In this document: positions 9,410 through 18,225 of the stretch, one piece after another
Numbering within the stretch: position 1 is the stretch's first letter
Layout of the letters: the number at the start of each line of letters is the position of its first letter
From: Mesonia phycicola
Lineage (GTDB): Bacteria; Bacteroidota; Bacteroidia; Flavobacteriales; Flavobacteriaceae
Direction of reading: 5' to 3'
NCBI RefSeq assembly: GCF_900141885.1
Contig: NZ_FQYY01000002.1
Coordinates: forward strand, 353,531 to 417,530
Length of the DNA stretch: 64,000 nt
Position numbers and translations under genes: made by a program
Notes under the pieces: generated by a model
What the model was told of the DNA's origin: nothing
Database searches by the model: none
The model's input: only the letters and a program-made list of their open reading frames with translations

Positions 9410-11617
9410 ATGAAAAACAAAACTATTATTGTTTCTAACCGTTTACCACTTCAAATTTCAATAGAAAATGACAACGATGTAAAAATTTCTCCTAGTGTGG
9501 GAGGTCTTGCTACAGGGATGAAATCGGTACATCAAGAAGGTGATAGTCTTTGGATTGGGTGGTCTGGATTAACAGAAGAAGAAGTTAACCCAGAAATTCA
9601 AAAAGAAATTAATACTGCTGCAGAACAAGAAAAATGTCTTGCCATTAATCTTACAGAGCAAGAACTAGACGATTATTACTATGGTTTTAGCAACAGAACC
9701 ATTTGGCCGCTATTTCACTATTTTATGGAATATACAAAGTTTGACGAAGAGCAATGGAAAGGCTATAAAAAAGTAAATGAAAAGTTTGCTGAAAAAATTA
9801 TTGAAAACTTAGAAGATGGGGATACCGTGTGGATACACGATTATCAGCTATTACTAGTTCCTGGTATGGTAAAAGAGAGCAAACCAAATGTAACTATTGG
9901 TTTCTTTTTACACATCCCTTTTCCATCGTACGAGGTTTTTAGAACCTTACCCTGGAGAGAATCTCTATTAAAAGGTATGCTTGGGGCAGATTTATTAGGT
10001 TTTCATACTTATGATTATGAAAGACACTTTTTAAGCTCTGTAAGTAGAATTTTACGTCACGAAACTCAATTTAATGAGATTACACTAAAAAATAGAATTG
10101 TAAAAGTAGACTCTTTCCCTATGGGAATTGATTATGAAAAGTTTGAACAAGCAGCATTAGAGCATTTTGAAAAAACCCAAGATCAAAAATCTGAATTACA
10201 AGCAAGACTAGACCAACATCTAGAAACTTCTCCTGGCTCAAAAATGATACTTTCTATAGACAGGCTAGATTACACTAAAGGTATTGCCAATAGAATTCGT
10301 GCTTTTGAGCATTTTCTAGAAAAATATCCGCAGTTTAAAGAAAAAGTAAGATTAATTATGTTGGCAGTGCCTTCTAGATCTAATGTACCTCAATACCAAA
10401 AACTTAAACGAGAAATAGACGAATTAGTTGGTAGAATTAACGGTAAATTCTCTACCGTAAGCTGGACACCAATTTGGTATTTTTATAGATCTATGCCTTT
10501 TGATAATTTAATAGATTTATACACCTCATCAGACATAGCCTTACTTACTCCACGTAGAGATGGAATGAATCTAGTTGCTAAAGAATATATAGCCACTAGA
10601 ACAGATCTTTCTGGTGTACTTATTTTAAGTGAAATGGCAGGTGCAGCACACGAGATGAATGAAGCTTTAATAATAAACCCAAATAATTACGATCAAATAG
10701 CAGATGCTTTAAAGCAAGCTTTCGAAATGCCTTTAAAAGAACAAAAAGCTAGAAATAAAATTATACAGAGAAGATTAAAACGCTACGGTATAAAAAAATG
10801 GGCAGATGAGTTTATGAAAGCTTTAGAAGGTACTAAGGTTAATCATATCTCTAAAAAAGCAACATTTGTAGAAGGTAAAACAGAAGAATATATTATGGAT
10901 CTGTTTGACAAAGCTTCTAAAAAAATACTTTTCTTAGATTTTGATGGTACGTTAGTAGATTTTAACGATGATCCTGAACTTGTTGCGCCAGATGAAGATT
11001 TATTTGCTACTATAGAACAATTAAATAACAAAAATTGTGACCTCGTAATTATTAGTGGTAGAGATAAAAACTTTTTAAATACTCATTTTGGTGATAAAAA
11101 CGTAACCTTAATTGCAGAACACGGATTGTGGCTAAAAGAAAAAGGTGGTGAATGGGGCATTACAGAAAACGTAAATAAAAATTGGATGAGTAGTATTAGG
11201 CCAGTATTAGAGTCTTTTGTAGATAGAACTCCAGGAACTTTTATTGAAGAAAAAGATTACTCTCTAGCTTGGCATTACAGAAAATCAGATCCGCAATTGG
11301 GTGGACAAAGAGCCAACGAGCTTTCTAGTGTTGTAAAAGATTTAACTTCTAATCACGATTTAAGTGTTCTAAACGGTAATAAAGTGATAGAAATTAAAAA
11401 CAGCGGGGTTAATAAAGGTCGCGCAGCAACCAAACAACTAAAAGAAAAGTATGATTTTATTTTTGCCATTGGTGATGACTGGACAGATGAGTATATGTTT
11501 AGAGAATTACCTAGTAAAACCATCTCTATAAAAGTAGGCTTACAAAAAACAGATGCAAGCTATTATGTAGAAGATACAGTACAAGTAAAAAAATTACTAC
11601 AAGATTTTGCTAAATAA
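9410..11617 (+). CDS. otsAB fusion: bifunctional trehalose-6-phosphate synthase / trehalose-6-phosphate phosphatase
   Basis: A 735-residue fusion that makes trehalose from UDP-glucose and glucose-6-phosphate. Residues 1 to about 475 form a GT20 synthase with HDYQ at 143-146 and the phosphate-binding Arg285 and Lys290 in DRLDYTKG, spaced as in E. coli OtsA. Residues from about 505 form a HAD phosphatase with its nucleophile motif DFDGTLV (Asp510, Asp512) and the late motif GDDWTDEYMF. Combining both steps in one chain is common in Bacteroidota. The gene is divergent from the GH15 gene (82 bp between starts) and is followed without a gap by the M28 peptidase gene. It fits an osmoprotection role beside two MscS channels. 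Confidence 0.95.
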   Translation: MKNKTIIVSNRLPLQISIENDNDVKISPSVGGLATGMKSVHQEGDSLWIGWSGLTEEEVNPEIQKEINTAAEQEKCLAINLTEQELDDYYYGFSNRTIWPLFHYFMEYTKFDEEQWKGYKKVNEKFAEKIIENLEDGDTVWIHDYQLLLVPGMVKESKPNVTIGFFLHIPFPSYEVFRTLPWRESLLKGMLGADLLGFHTYDYERHFLSSVSRILRHETQFNEITLKNRIVKVDSFPMGIDYEKFEQAALEHFEKTQDQKSELQARLDQHLETSPGSKMILSIDRLDYTKGIANRIRAFEHFLEKYPQFKEKVRLIMLAVPSRSNVPQYQKLKREIDELVGRINGKFSTVSWTPIWYFYRSMPFDNLIDLYTSSDIALLTPRRDGMNLVAKEYIATRTDLSGVLILSEMAGAAHEMNEALIINPNNYDQIADALKQAFEMPLKEQKARNKIIQRRLKRYGIKKWADEFMKALEGTKVNHISKKATFVEGKTEEYIMDLFDKASKKILFLDFDGTLVDFNDDPELVAPDEDLFATIEQLNNKNCDLVIISGRDKNFLNTHFGDKNVTLIAEHGLWLKEKGGEWGITENVNKNWMSSIRPVLESFVDRTPGTFIEEKDYSLAWHYRKSDPQLGGQRANELSSVVKDLTSNHDLSVLNGNKVIEIKNSGVNKGRAATKQLKEKYDFIFAIGDDWTDEYMFRELPSKTISIKVGLQKTDASYYVEDTVQVKKLLQDFAK

Positions 11618-12964
11618 ATGAAGAAAATACTCCACTACTTAGCTGTATTATTTTCAATTCTATTTTCCGTAAATAGTTTTAGTCAAAATAACACACAGCT
11701 TTATGAAATTATAGATAATATCTCTTCTAATAGAATAGAAAAAGATATTGAAAAGCTAGTCAGTTTTGGTACCAGAAACACTTTTAGCGACACTACCTCT
11801 ACTACCAGAGGTATTGGCGCTGCAAGAAGATGGATTAAAGCAGAATTTGATAAAATATCTAACAATTGTAATAATTGCTTAGAAGTTTTTTATCAATCTA
11901 AAATTGTTACCCCAAAAGATGGTAAACGTGTACCGCATACTACTTCTATTGTAAATGTAGTAGCTATTCAACGAGGTACAAAAAATCCAAACCATTACAT
12001 AATAATGAGTGGAGATATTGACTCTCGTGCTAGTAATGCTACAGATTTTAAAACAGATGCTCCTGGCGCTAATGATAATGCTAGTGGTATGGCAGGTACT
12101 ATAGAAGCCGCTAGAGTGCTTTCTAACTATCAATTTGAAAATAGCATTATTTATGTTGGACTTTCTGGGGAAGAACAAGGACTTTTTGGCGGTAAAGGTC
12201 TAGCAGAATATGCTAAAAAACACAATTGGAATATTATTGGTGTACTCAATAACGATATGATTGGTAACATTGAGGGAGTAGACGGTGTTATAGACAATAG
12301 AAGTTTTAGAATTTTTTCTGAACCTGTACCTCCCACAGAAACAGAGCAAGAAAGAAAAATGAGAAGATATTATGGTGGTGAGGTAGATGGGATTTCTAGA
12401 CAGTTAGCCAGATACATATATAAAACAACCAAAAACTATCTACCAGAAATGAACCCAATGCTAATTTATAGATTAGATCGTTTTGGTAGAGGTGGTCACC
12501 ATAAACCCTTTAACGATTTAGGCTTCGCAGGTGTTAGAATTATGGAAGCTCACGAAAACTATAATCGTCAACACCAAGATATAAGAACAGAAAATGGTAT
12601 TGAATACGGGGATGTTCTTAAAGGTGTAAATTTTAAATATGCAGAAAAGTTGACTGAAGTAAACGCTATAAATTTAGCTAGTTTAGCTTGGGCTCCATTA
12701 GCTCCAGAAGATGTTGCAATTGGTGGCGTAGTAGAACCTTCAACCAAATTAAAATGGAAAAAATCTAATAATCCAAACATTAAAGGTTATAAAATCTACT
12801 GGCGAGATACCACCTCTCCTACTTGGGATAATTCTAGATATGTTGGTAATGTATCAGAATTTACCTTAAAAGGAATTGTAATAGATAACTATTATTTTGG
12901 TGTTGTAGCAGTAGGTAAAAATGGATATGAAAGTTTGGTAAGCTTTCCTTCTGAAGTATTTTAG
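11618..12964 (+). CDS. secreted M28 family metallopeptidase with C-terminal fibronectin-like domain
   Basis: A 448-residue protein with a signal peptide (about 1-22, ending near SFSQ). The aminopeptidase-like domain has the M28 metal-site segments: GANDNASG (bridging Asp), GLSGEEQGLFGG (catalytic and ligand Glu), NNDMIG (Asp) and a late His in GGHHKPF. The first ligand, normally His in HxD, is replaced here: the segment reads SGDIDS with Asp133 and Asp135. Residues from about 365 resemble a fibronectin type III module. The start codon follows the otsAB stop directly (TAAATG), so the two are co-transcribed although no functional link is obvious. Confidence 0.87.
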   Translation: MKKILHYLAVLFSILFSVNSFSQNNTQLYEIIDNISSNRIEKDIEKLVSFGTRNTFSDTTSTTRGIGAARRWIKAEFDKISNNCNNCLEVFYQSKIVTPKDGKRVPHTTSIVNVVAIQRGTKNPNHYIIMSGDIDSRASNATDFKTDAPGANDNASGMAGTIEAARVLSNYQFENSIIYVGLSGEEQGLFGGKGLAEYAKKHNWNIIGVLNNDMIGNIEGVDGVIDNRSFRIFSEPVPPTETEQERKMRRYYGGEVDGISRQLARYIYKTTKNYLPEMNPMLIYRLDRFGRGGHHKPFNDLGFAGVRIMEAHENYNRQHQDIRTENGIEYGDVLKGVNFKYAEKLTEVNAINLASLAWAPLAPEDVAIGGVVEPSTKLKWKKSNNPNIKGYKIYWRDTTSPTWDNSRYVGNVSEFTLKGIVIDNYYFGVVAVGKNGYESLVSFPSEVF

Positions 12965-13088
12965 ATGAAATTGTTAAATATCTTAAGGAAAAAAAAGAAA
13001 ATTTATAGCAAGCTTAACTATACAAAATCTAGATCAATCTACATTCTTAATATCTTTATACTAGTAATAATTTTAAAACCAATACAGA

Positions 13089-13373
13089 ATGAACACAGGA
13101 AAAATGTTGATCGGAATTGCTTCAGGAATTTTAGCTGGAGCCGCAGCTGGAATATTACTTGCCCCTAAAAAAGGGACTGAAACTCGTAAAGATATTTCAG
13201 AAAAAAGTTCTAATTACGTAAAAGGAGCCAAAGGAAAGTTAGATGGTGTAAAAAATTCTCTCGAACATAAATTGGAAGCTTTAAAAGCAAAGAAAAACGC
13301 AATTATTGCAGACTCTAAAGGAGAAGAAATAGGATATAAAGCTAAAGAAGAATTACATAATTTAGCTAGCTAG
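13089..13373 (+). CDS. YtxH domain-containing protein
   Basis: Small protein of 94 residues with one N-terminal glycine/alanine-rich hydrophobic segment (about 8-28: GIASGILAGAAAGILLAPKKG), then a lysine-rich amphipathic tail. This is the YtxH pattern, often found with general stress genes. The start at 13089 puts the membrane segment immediately after MNTGK, as in relatives. A strong terminator follows. Function is unknown beyond a probable membrane-anchored stress role. Confidence 0.85.
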   Translation: MNTGKMLIGIASGILAGAAAGILLAPKKGTETRKDISEKSSNYVKGAKGKLDGVKNSLEHKLEALKAKKNAIIADSKGEEIGYKAKEELHNLAS

Positions 13374-13394
13374 CATAAATTTATAAAGAAAAAT

Positions 13395-13427
13395 AAAAAA
13401 GGACTTGATACAATCAAGTCCTTTTTT
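13395..13427 (+). terminator. intrinsic terminator after ytxH-like gene
   Basis: Inverted repeat GGACTTGA / TCAAGTCC with flanking A-run and T-run (about 14 bp stem including A-T pairs). The next reading frame, at 13405, opens inside this hairpin. Confidence 0.85.
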
Positions 13428-13437
13428 ATTTTTAATA

Positions 13438-13845
13438 TTGCACACTGTACTTACTGTATTTATATTGTTATTTAAAAGAAATAAATATCTTAACCAATTT
13501 TGCTTTTGCTTAGCATTAATACTGCTAAACATAAGTGTAAATGCTCCATTATTAAATCCAACTACTCTAAAAGAAGATTTATCTTATAATAAACAAGAAA
13601 GTATAGTTGAGATTATTGTTGAAAAAGTATTTGGTGATGAAAATGCATTTGAAGAATTTGAAGATTTAGAAGAAAACTCTATTAATAAAAAAGATTTTAA
13701 ATTAGATTTTCAAGCTTACTTGTTGCAAGAAAAAAACATCGTATTTAAATTACCTAAAAAGAATGTTAGTAAAAAATATCTATTTACTATAAAGTCAATA
13801 TTTCAACAGGTAACTTCTCCCCCTCCTAAATTTAATTATTGTTAG
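13438..13845 (+). CDS. small exported protein with C-terminal SPPPK motif, non-ATG start
   Basis: An open frame of up to 146 codons with no ATG near its beginning. It opens at a TTG at 13405 inside the preceding terminator; later TTG codons at 13438 and 13465 are more plausible starts, and I use 13438. It encodes one or two hydrophobic segments, an acidic middle (about EEFEDLEE) and a lysine-rich tail ending in TSPPPKFNYC. Small proteins with an SPPPK-like tail occur upstream of outer-membrane and efflux genes in Bacteroidota. Here it lies 35 bp upstream of a HAEPLYID outer-membrane gene. The start is uncertain and the function unknown. Confidence 0.55.
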   Translation: MHTVLTVFILLFKRNKYLNQFCFCLALILLNISVNAPLLNPTTLKEDLSYNKQESIVEIIVEKVFGDENAFEEFEDLEENSINKKDFKLDFQAYLLQEKNIVFKLPKKNVSKKYLFTIKSIFQQVTSPPPKFNYC

Positions 13846-13880
13846 CCGTATTTTAAGTAAACAATAATTAAATAAATAAA

Positions 13881-14702
13881 ATGAAATATAATTTTTTAAA
13901 AATTATAGGTTTAGCTGTGTTTCTAAACCTATACAATAATACCTATGCTCAAAATGAAAATTTTGATAATGATAATAATAACCTACCAGATAAAGTAACC
14001 CACGCCGAACCTTTATATATAGATTTAATTAGAGATTTAGGAGCTCGAAAAGGTGAGAAAGAATGGAATGTTGGTGTTGGTTTAACAGATAAGGCTGACT
14101 ATGATGAATATATAACCCTGGTAGAATATGAGTGGGCACCTATAGATAGATTAGGTTTAGAAGTAGAGCTACCCTTCTCTTTTTATTACCCTAACGAAGG
14201 AAACTATAGCCCTAAAAATAATCTTAATAGTATTAAACTTGCCGCTCAATATAGCTTTTATGTTTCTAAAAAAAATAGAGCTTCAATGGCATTTGGTTAT
14301 ATACAAGAATTCACTCTTACAAATTTTGGAAATTACGGAGATGGAAAATTATTTACAGGTAATGTTTATAACCCTTTCTTCATTGCAGCCAAAAGACTAG
14401 GAGCAAATTTTCATTCATTGCTTTATACGGGGCCAGTTTTTGATCATCATTTTTCTAATAACAAGGTCACAAACCATTGGCAGATTAATTCTAACCTCCA
14501 CTATATGATTCCTGGATCTAGAAATTTTATTGGTGTTGAGTTTAATAAAGAAATACACGAAAATAATTTTGATATGACTATTAGACCTCAAATGAGGGTA
14601 GAGATTACAGATCGTATATTAATTGGAATTGTAACAGGTATACCTATTAGCAAAGATAACGAAAGGTTTAGCTCGTTTCTAAGATTAATTTATGAACCCT
14701 AA
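13881..14702 (+). CDS. HAEPLYID family outer-membrane protein
   Basis: A 273-residue protein with a signal peptide (about 1-24) and the name-giving motif HAEPLYID around residue 47. The next 15 residues (LIRDLGARKGEKEWN) are also typical of the family. The rest alternates polar and hydrophobic residues with many aromatics, as in a small outer-membrane beta-barrel. The family is annotated in Bacteroidota without known function; a porin or sensor role is only a guess. It probably forms a unit with the small protein upstream and ends in a bidirectional terminator. Confidence 0.8.
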   Translation: MKYNFLKIIGLAVFLNLYNNTYAQNENFDNDNNNLPDKVTHAEPLYIDLIRDLGARKGEKEWNVGVGLTDKADYDEYITLVEYEWAPIDRLGLEVELPFSFYYPNEGNYSPKNNLNSIKLAAQYSFYVSKKNRASMAFGYIQEFTLTNFGNYGDGKLFTGNVYNPFFIAAKRLGANFHSLLYTGPVFDHHFSNNKVTNHWQINSNLHYMIPGSRNFIGVEFNKEIHENNFDMTIRPQMRVEITDRILIGIVTGIPISKDNERFSSFLRLIYEP

Positions 14703-14716
14703 ACATTAAATTAAGT

Positions 14717-14748
14717 AAAGCGCCTAAATATTTTAGGCGCTTTTTTTT
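14717..14748. terminator. bidirectional terminator between HAEPLYID and App1 genes
   Basis: A 12-bp inverted repeat (AAAGCGCCTAAA and complement) with a 3-nt loop, flanked by T8 on the plus side. It separates two convergent genes. Confidence 0.8.
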
Positions 14749-15709
14749 ATCCTAAATTTTCCTGTGTATGTAGCATTGCCTCTTTACTATTTTTAAAATA
14801 GCACACTTTTACGTCTAGGGTTTCAATATTTTTTAAAATTTTGTTTATTTTATTTTTTTTCTGCTTTTTAGTTTGCCTTATATAAACTGTACTTATATTT
14901 TCTGGAAAAATTTTCACAATATCTTCATATATAGCAGCATCTTGTTGAGAATCATCTCCTAATAAAATAAACCGTAATTCTGGGTAAAACTCAACTAAAT
15001 GTTTAATCTTATAAAACTTATGGCGGTGGTCTCCACCTCCACTAAATAAAAAGTCTGCAATACCTGTTTTAATATCTTTTAAATTTAAAACTGCTTTAGG
15101 TAACTCATTTAATTTAGCAAATTGACTAATAAAATTATATAAATTCCACTCACTACTACTTACGTAAAAAAAAGCATTATTGGTAGAGTTGTCTTCTCTT
15201 CCTAATCTATTTAAAAATTTATAATGATCTACAGCTTCATCAAAAACATCTCTTTTATTAATATTTTTGGTAAGCATTACATAAAGCTTTTTAAATATAT
15301 TACCAGAGTGAGAAATTAAAAAAGTATCATCTATATCACTAATCACCCCATATTCACCAGGGTATGGTTTTACAAACTCTCCCTTTTTCTCTTTTATATT
15401 TCCATCTACATTTGCGGTTACTGTAAATTTATGCCAACCACTTTTAAGTTCTTCTCGGTAAGGTATAGTTAATCTAAAATGGCCATCTTCTAAAGTTTTA
15501 GAAACTACTTGTACATTATTAAATTTAAAAACAACTTCTGCATTTGCTATGGTTTTTATGCTGAACATTCTAATTACTGCCCAAGCATGTTTATACCAAC
15601 GTTTATCTAACTGAAAAATATCTGGTGCATGTTTTTTAAACAAATGTCCCATTACAATTATCTCCCGTTCATTAGCATAACTTCTATAAATTTTTAAATC
15701 AAGCTTCAT
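14747..15709 (-). CDS. App1 family phosphatase domain-containing protein (DUF2183)
   Basis: A 320-residue protein whose central and C-terminal part matches the App1/DUF2183 phosphatidate phosphatase-like domain. The HAD-type motif SDIDDT is at 124-129 (Asp125, Asp127, Asp128), preceded by GEYGVI. A late motif ILLGDDSQQD supplies the usual acidic residues. No signal peptide is visible. The plus-strand neighbour across the start is a diacylglycerol/lipid kinase (68 bp between divergent starts), which supports a role in phospholipid turnover, although the bacterial substrate is not established. Confidence 0.85.
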   Translation of the reverse strand: MKLDLKIYRSYANEREIIVMGHLFKKHAPDIFQLDKRWYKHAWAVIRMFSIKTIANAEVVFKFNNVQVVSKTLEDGHFRLTIPYREELKSGWHKFTVTANVDGNIKEKKGEFVKPYPGEYGVISDIDDTFLISHSGNIFKKLYVMLTKNINKRDVFDEAVDHYKFLNRLGREDNSTNNAFFYVSSSEWNLYNFISQFAKLNELPKAVLNLKDIKTGIADFLFSGGGDHRHKFYKIKHLVEFYPELRFILLGDDSQQDAAIYEDIVKIFPENISTVYIRQTKKQKKNKINKILKNIETLDVKVCYFKNSKEAMLHTQENLG

Positions 15710-15777
15710 AAATTATGGAAAGTATAACGTATTATAAAATGAAAAATAGATATTTTTAAGCACTTTAAAGCTGTACT

Positions 15778-16653
15778 ATGAATTTTTTATTTATCATAAA
15801 TCCTATTAGCGGAAATGAAGATAAAACCCATTTATTAAAAATGGTAAAAAATAAATTAAATAGAGAGCATCAACTTTCTATTTATAAAACTACAGGAAAA
15901 GATGATCTTCATAAAATTAAAGACAAATTATTAAACCAAAAATTTGATCGTGTACTTGTAGCAGGTGGTGACGGTACCATTAAAATGATAGCCGAAGCTA
16001 TGGGAGAAAACCAATTACCTATTGGTATTATACCTGCAGGCTCTGCAAATGGTCTTGCTAGTGATCTTGACATACCAGATAATGCAAAAGATTTTGTACC
16101 TATTGCAATGTTTGGAGAAACAAAAAAAATAGACGCCATTCAAATTAACGATCAATTAGGATTACATATTAGCGATTTTGGATTAAATGCCGAATTAATT
16201 AAAGAGTTTGAAAGCAGCTTTTTAAGAGGTAAACTTGGTTATGCAATAAACAGCATAACTACACTTTTTCAAAGCAAAGGGCCTTATGAGTTTGAAATTA
16301 TAACTCCTACAGAAACTTTACACAAAAAAGGAATTATGCTTGCCCTAGCAAATAGTAAAAAATTTGGTACGGGAGCAGTAATAAACCCCAACGGTAAAAT
16401 AGACGATGGTATTTTTGAAATTTTAATTTTTAAAAAATTAGATGTTTTAGAAATACTAAAAACCTTAGATATAGACAAACAGCTCTCTTCAGATTTTGTA
16501 GAATGTATTCCTGTAAAAAAAGTAACAATTAAAACTAAAATCCCTGTAGACTTTCAAATAGATGGTGAATACTGTAAATCTTTAAAAGAAGTAAATGCTC
16601 ATATTTTACCAAAAAAATTAAAAATAGCTATCGGTAAACAACCTTTAACTTAG
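15778..16653 (+). CDS. diacylglycerol/lipid kinase family protein (YegS/DagK-like)
   Basis: A 291-residue soluble lipid kinase. The N-terminal DAGK catalytic domain has the nucleotide-binding motif GGDGT at 63-67 and the later GSANGLA segment. The C-terminal beta domain is complete and ends with the usual FQIDGE-type motif near residue 260. It should phosphorylate diacylglycerol or a related lipid at the membrane surface. It is divergent from the App1 phosphatase gene, so kinase and phosphatase activities may oppose each other. Relatives are about 290-300 residues, so the gene is complete. Confidence 0.9.
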   Translation: MNFLFIINPISGNEDKTHLLKMVKNKLNREHQLSIYKTTGKDDLHKIKDKLLNQKFDRVLVAGGDGTIKMIAEAMGENQLPIGIIPAGSANGLASDLDIPDNAKDFVPIAMFGETKKIDAIQINDQLGLHISDFGLNAELIKEFESSFLRGKLGYAINSITTLFQSKGPYEFEIITPTETLHKKGIMLALANSKKFGTGAVINPNGKIDDGIFEILIFKKLDVLEILKTLDIDKQLSSDFVECIPVKKVTIKTKIPVDFQIDGEYCKSLKEVNAHILPKKLKIAIGKQPLT

Positions 16654-16736
16654 CCTAAGATGTTAAGCTTATTTTAAATAATTTGTTTTGTTAAAATTGC
16701 TCTATAAATTAGCCTAAAATTTAAACCAACAATATC

Positions 16737-17576
16737 ATGAAAAAAGTAAGCTTAATTATAGCTTCAGCAATGATTGTTTTTGCTACATCTTGTAAAGACA
16801 ATAAAAAAGAATCTGAAGAGGAAGTAGACACAACAATGACTGAAGAAGCTTCTATGGAAGAAGAAACAGAAATGAATGCTTCAGAAAGTGAAATTACATT
16901 ATCTAGCCTAGAAGGTTCTCCTGCTTATGAGACTTCTACATTAAAATTAAATAGCCCTAATGAAGACAATGTTGCTTCAGGCGCTCCAATAAAATTTTCT
17001 TTTGAAGTAAATGATTATGAGTTAGGTGTACCTACAGAAGGCTCAGAAAACATGGAATTAGCTAATTCTGCTAAAGGGCAACACATTCACTTTATTGTAG
17101 ATAACGACCCTTACTCTGCTCATTACGAGCCTACGTTTGAAAAAGAATTAGAAGATGGAAATCACGTACTAGTTGCATTTTTATCTCGTTCTTACCACGA
17201 GTCTGTAAAAAATGCAGAATCTTTTGTAGTTAAAAAAATTGCAGTAGGTGAAACTGAAGATGATGAGTTAGGAAATGTAGACCTTACACAACCTCACTTA
17301 ATTTACAGCAGACCAAAAGGTATTTACTCTGGTGAGGGAGCTAAAACCATTATGCTAGATTTCTTTTTATTAAATACAGATTTAGCTGAAGATGGTAACA
17401 AAGTAAGAGCTACTATTAACGGGAAAGAGTTTATGATTACTACTTGGGAGCCTAAGTTAATAAACGGCTTACCTATGGGAGAAAATACTATTAAATTAGA
17501 ATTATTAGATGCAAATGGAGAGTTAATTGACAGTCCATTTAACCCTGTAGAAAGAACAGTTACTTTAGAAGAGTAA
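16737..17576 (+). CDS. lipoprotein of the flavobacterial 'phosphopeptide-binding protein' type
   Basis: A 279-residue protein with a lipoprotein signal (lipobox before Cys19) and a long acidic linker (about 22-55). The C-terminal domain has conserved-looking patches AKGQHIHFIVDN, LSRSYHESVK and YSRPKG. Similar flavobacterial proteins carry the label 'phosphopeptide-binding protein', which I recall but cannot confirm as a function. The acidic tether and lipobox suggest a periplasm- or surface-exposed protein. A weak promoter-like pair (TTTG at 16682-16685, TAAATTAG at 16704-16711) lies upstream, and a terminator follows the gene. Confidence 0.7.
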   Translation: MKKVSLIIASAMIVFATSCKDNKKESEEEVDTTMTEEASMEEETEMNASESEITLSSLEGSPAYETSTLKLNSPNEDNVASGAPIKFSFEVNDYELGVPTEGSENMELANSAKGQHIHFIVDNDPYSAHYEPTFEKELEDGNHVLVAFLSRSYHESVKNAESFVVKKIAVGETEDDELGNVDLTQPHLIYSRPKGIYSGEGAKTIMLDFFLLNTDLAEDGNKVRATINGKEFMITTWEPKLINGLPMGENTIKLELLDANGELIDSPFNPVERTVTLEE

Positions 17577-17597
17577 TCTTTTAACTTACTTATAAAT

Positions 17598-17627
17598 AAA
17601 AAGCTGCTAATATTAGCAGCTTTTTTT
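17598..17627 (+). terminator. intrinsic terminator
   Basis: Inverted repeat AAAAAGCTGCTAA / TTAGCAGCTTTTTT with a 2-nt loop, 22 bp after the lipoprotein stop codon. Confidence 0.85.
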
Positions 17628-17685
17628 ATGCCTACGTATAAATTTTGTTTTACATTTATTAAACTACTAATACAATTAACTAATT

Positions 17686-18222
17686 ATGCAAACTCAACCA
17701 GATGGTTTAATTGCGGAACTTCAGGCTAAAAATCCAAAAGCTTTTGAGCGTATATACGATAGATATTCAGAAAGTACATTTGGTGTAATTAACAGTGTAC
17801 TTAAAGACAAACATTTAGCTGAAGAAGTTTTACAAGATGTTTTTGTGAAAATTTGGAACAATGCAGAGTCATACAATTCTTCTAAAGGTAGGTTTTTTAC
17901 TTGGGTTTTAAATATTGCACGAAATGCAGCTATAGACAAAACAAGATCTAAAGCTTACAAAAACAAACAAAAAAACTTAAAGGCAGAATATTTCGTAGAT
18001 ATTATTGAAGAGAAAAACAGTTTTTCTAATAAAATTGATGCTATTGGTATTCAAAAATATATTAATGTGTTAAAACCATATTGTAAAAAAATAATTAATT
18101 TACTTTATTTTCAAGGCTTTACACAAGCAGAAGCATCAGAAGAGTTAGAGATGCCACTAGGTACTTTAAAAACTAGAAATAGAAACTGTATGAATAAATT
18201 AAGAGAGATTTTAACAAACTAA
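17686..18222 (+). CDS. ECF RNA polymerase sigma-70 factor
   Basis: A 178-residue extracytoplasmic-function sigma factor. Region 2 (about 18-85, with LAEEVLQDVFVKIW) and region 4 (about 120-175, with FQGFTQAEASEELEMPLGTLKTR) are both present. The region 4 helix-turn-helix is well formed. It lies 3 bp upstream of an RskA-type anti-sigma gene, which is the usual regulator/inhibitor pairing. The target regulon is unknown. Confidence 0.93.
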   Translation: MQTQPDGLIAELQAKNPKAFERIYDRYSESTFGVINSVLKDKHLAEEVLQDVFVKIWNNAESYNSSKGRFFTWVLNIARNAAIDKTRSKAYKNKQKNLKAEYFVDIIEEKNSFSNKIDAIGIQKYINVLKPYCKKIINLLYFQGFTQAEASEELEMPLGTLKTRNRNCMNKLREILTN

Positions 18223-18225
18223 ATA

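Noticed and set aside
12965..13168. 67-codon frame overlapping the YtxH gene start
   Set aside because: Its second half lies in the wrong frame of the YtxH gene and its lysine-rich start has no family pattern.
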